From NCBI GenBank assembly GCA_030634235.1, contig DAOWBD010000062.1, positions 1 through 6,383 of the forward strand: 6,383 nucleotides of DNA. Reading direction: 5' to 3'. Made by a program: the position numbers and the translations under genes. How positions within the stretch are numbered: position 1 is the first letter of the stretch; each line of letters starts with the position of its first letter. Shown in pieces: positions 6,315-6,383 of the stretch. Below the pieces are notes generated by a model. The model saw only the letters and a program-made list of their open reading frames with translations, did not search any database and was not told the origin of the DNA. The DNA is from Candidatus Omnitrophota bacterium. GTDB taxonomy: Bacteria > Omnitrophota > Gorgyraeia > Zapsychrales > Zapsychraceae.

Positions 6315-6383
6315 TTTAGTAATGCCTTTGCCTCTTCGATCATCTTTTGAGCCTTCACCTTACCGAACCCCTTTATCTGGCTC
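6308..6383 (-). CDS. nusA: C-terminal end of the upstream gene, probably transcription factor NusA
   Basis: The last 24 codons of a minus-strand frame end at TAG (6310-6308), 6 nt before infB. The peptide ends IKGFGKVKAQKMIEEAKALLKG, a helix-hairpin-helix-like segment (GFGKVKAQKMIEEA). NusA often ends in helical repeats of this kind, and nusA precedes infB in most bacteria. The assignment rests mostly on that conserved gene order, since 24 residues are too few to prove the family. The start and nearly all of the gene lie outside the window. Confidence 0.6.
   Translation of the reverse strand, partial: SQIKGFGKVKAQKMIEEAKALLKG

Overview
This window is a single, almost gap-free run of housekeeping genes, all transcribed from the minus strand (right to left in window coordinates). 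In transcription order it holds the last 24 codons of an upstream gene that is most likely nusA, then infB (IF-2), trpS, scpA, ruvB, a small DUF2905 membrane protein, and a SpoIID/LytB-domain protein that runs off the left edge. Junctions are very tight: 6 nt, a 4-nt ATGA overlap, a 1-nt TAATG overlap, 5-8 nt, 4 nt and a 16-nt overlap. There is no room for internal promoters or terminators between genes, and no stretch over 300 bases lacks a gene. The set is best read as one polycistronic unit with translational coupling.

The source is a bacterium with roughly balanced base composition. The tight packing, a tryptophanyl-tRNA synthetase with the four cysteines of the [4Fe-4S] type known from Thermotoga maritima, and an exported SpoIID-domain protein next to DUF2905 suggest an anaerobic, probably uncultured lineage. 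Something like Omnitrophota or a related phylum is my guess from gene style. It is an inference of low confidence, because no rRNA or other phylogenetic marker was compared.

Functionally the unit joins translation (IF-2, TrpRS, and the probable transcription factor NusA) to chromosome maintenance (ScpA of the SMC condensin, RuvB of the Holliday-junction migrase) and to the envelope (DUF2905, SpoIID). The usual partners are not adjacent: rbfA/truB do not follow infB, scpB does not follow scpA, and ruvA/ruvC do not flank ruvB.

The most notable local irregularity is a one-base frameshift in ruvB immediately before the Walker B motif. Adding one G to a GGG run restores a full-length, canonical RuvB. 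It is therefore either a sequencing or assembly error or a very recent mutation. Other points worth a look are the Fe-S cysteine set in TrpRS with a slightly altered spacing, a non-consensus G4 motif (TKMD) in IF-2, a long lysine/alanine-rich IF-2 linker, and a possible metal site in the SpoIID protein. I found no mobile element, CRISPR array, RNA gene or novel multi-gene system.
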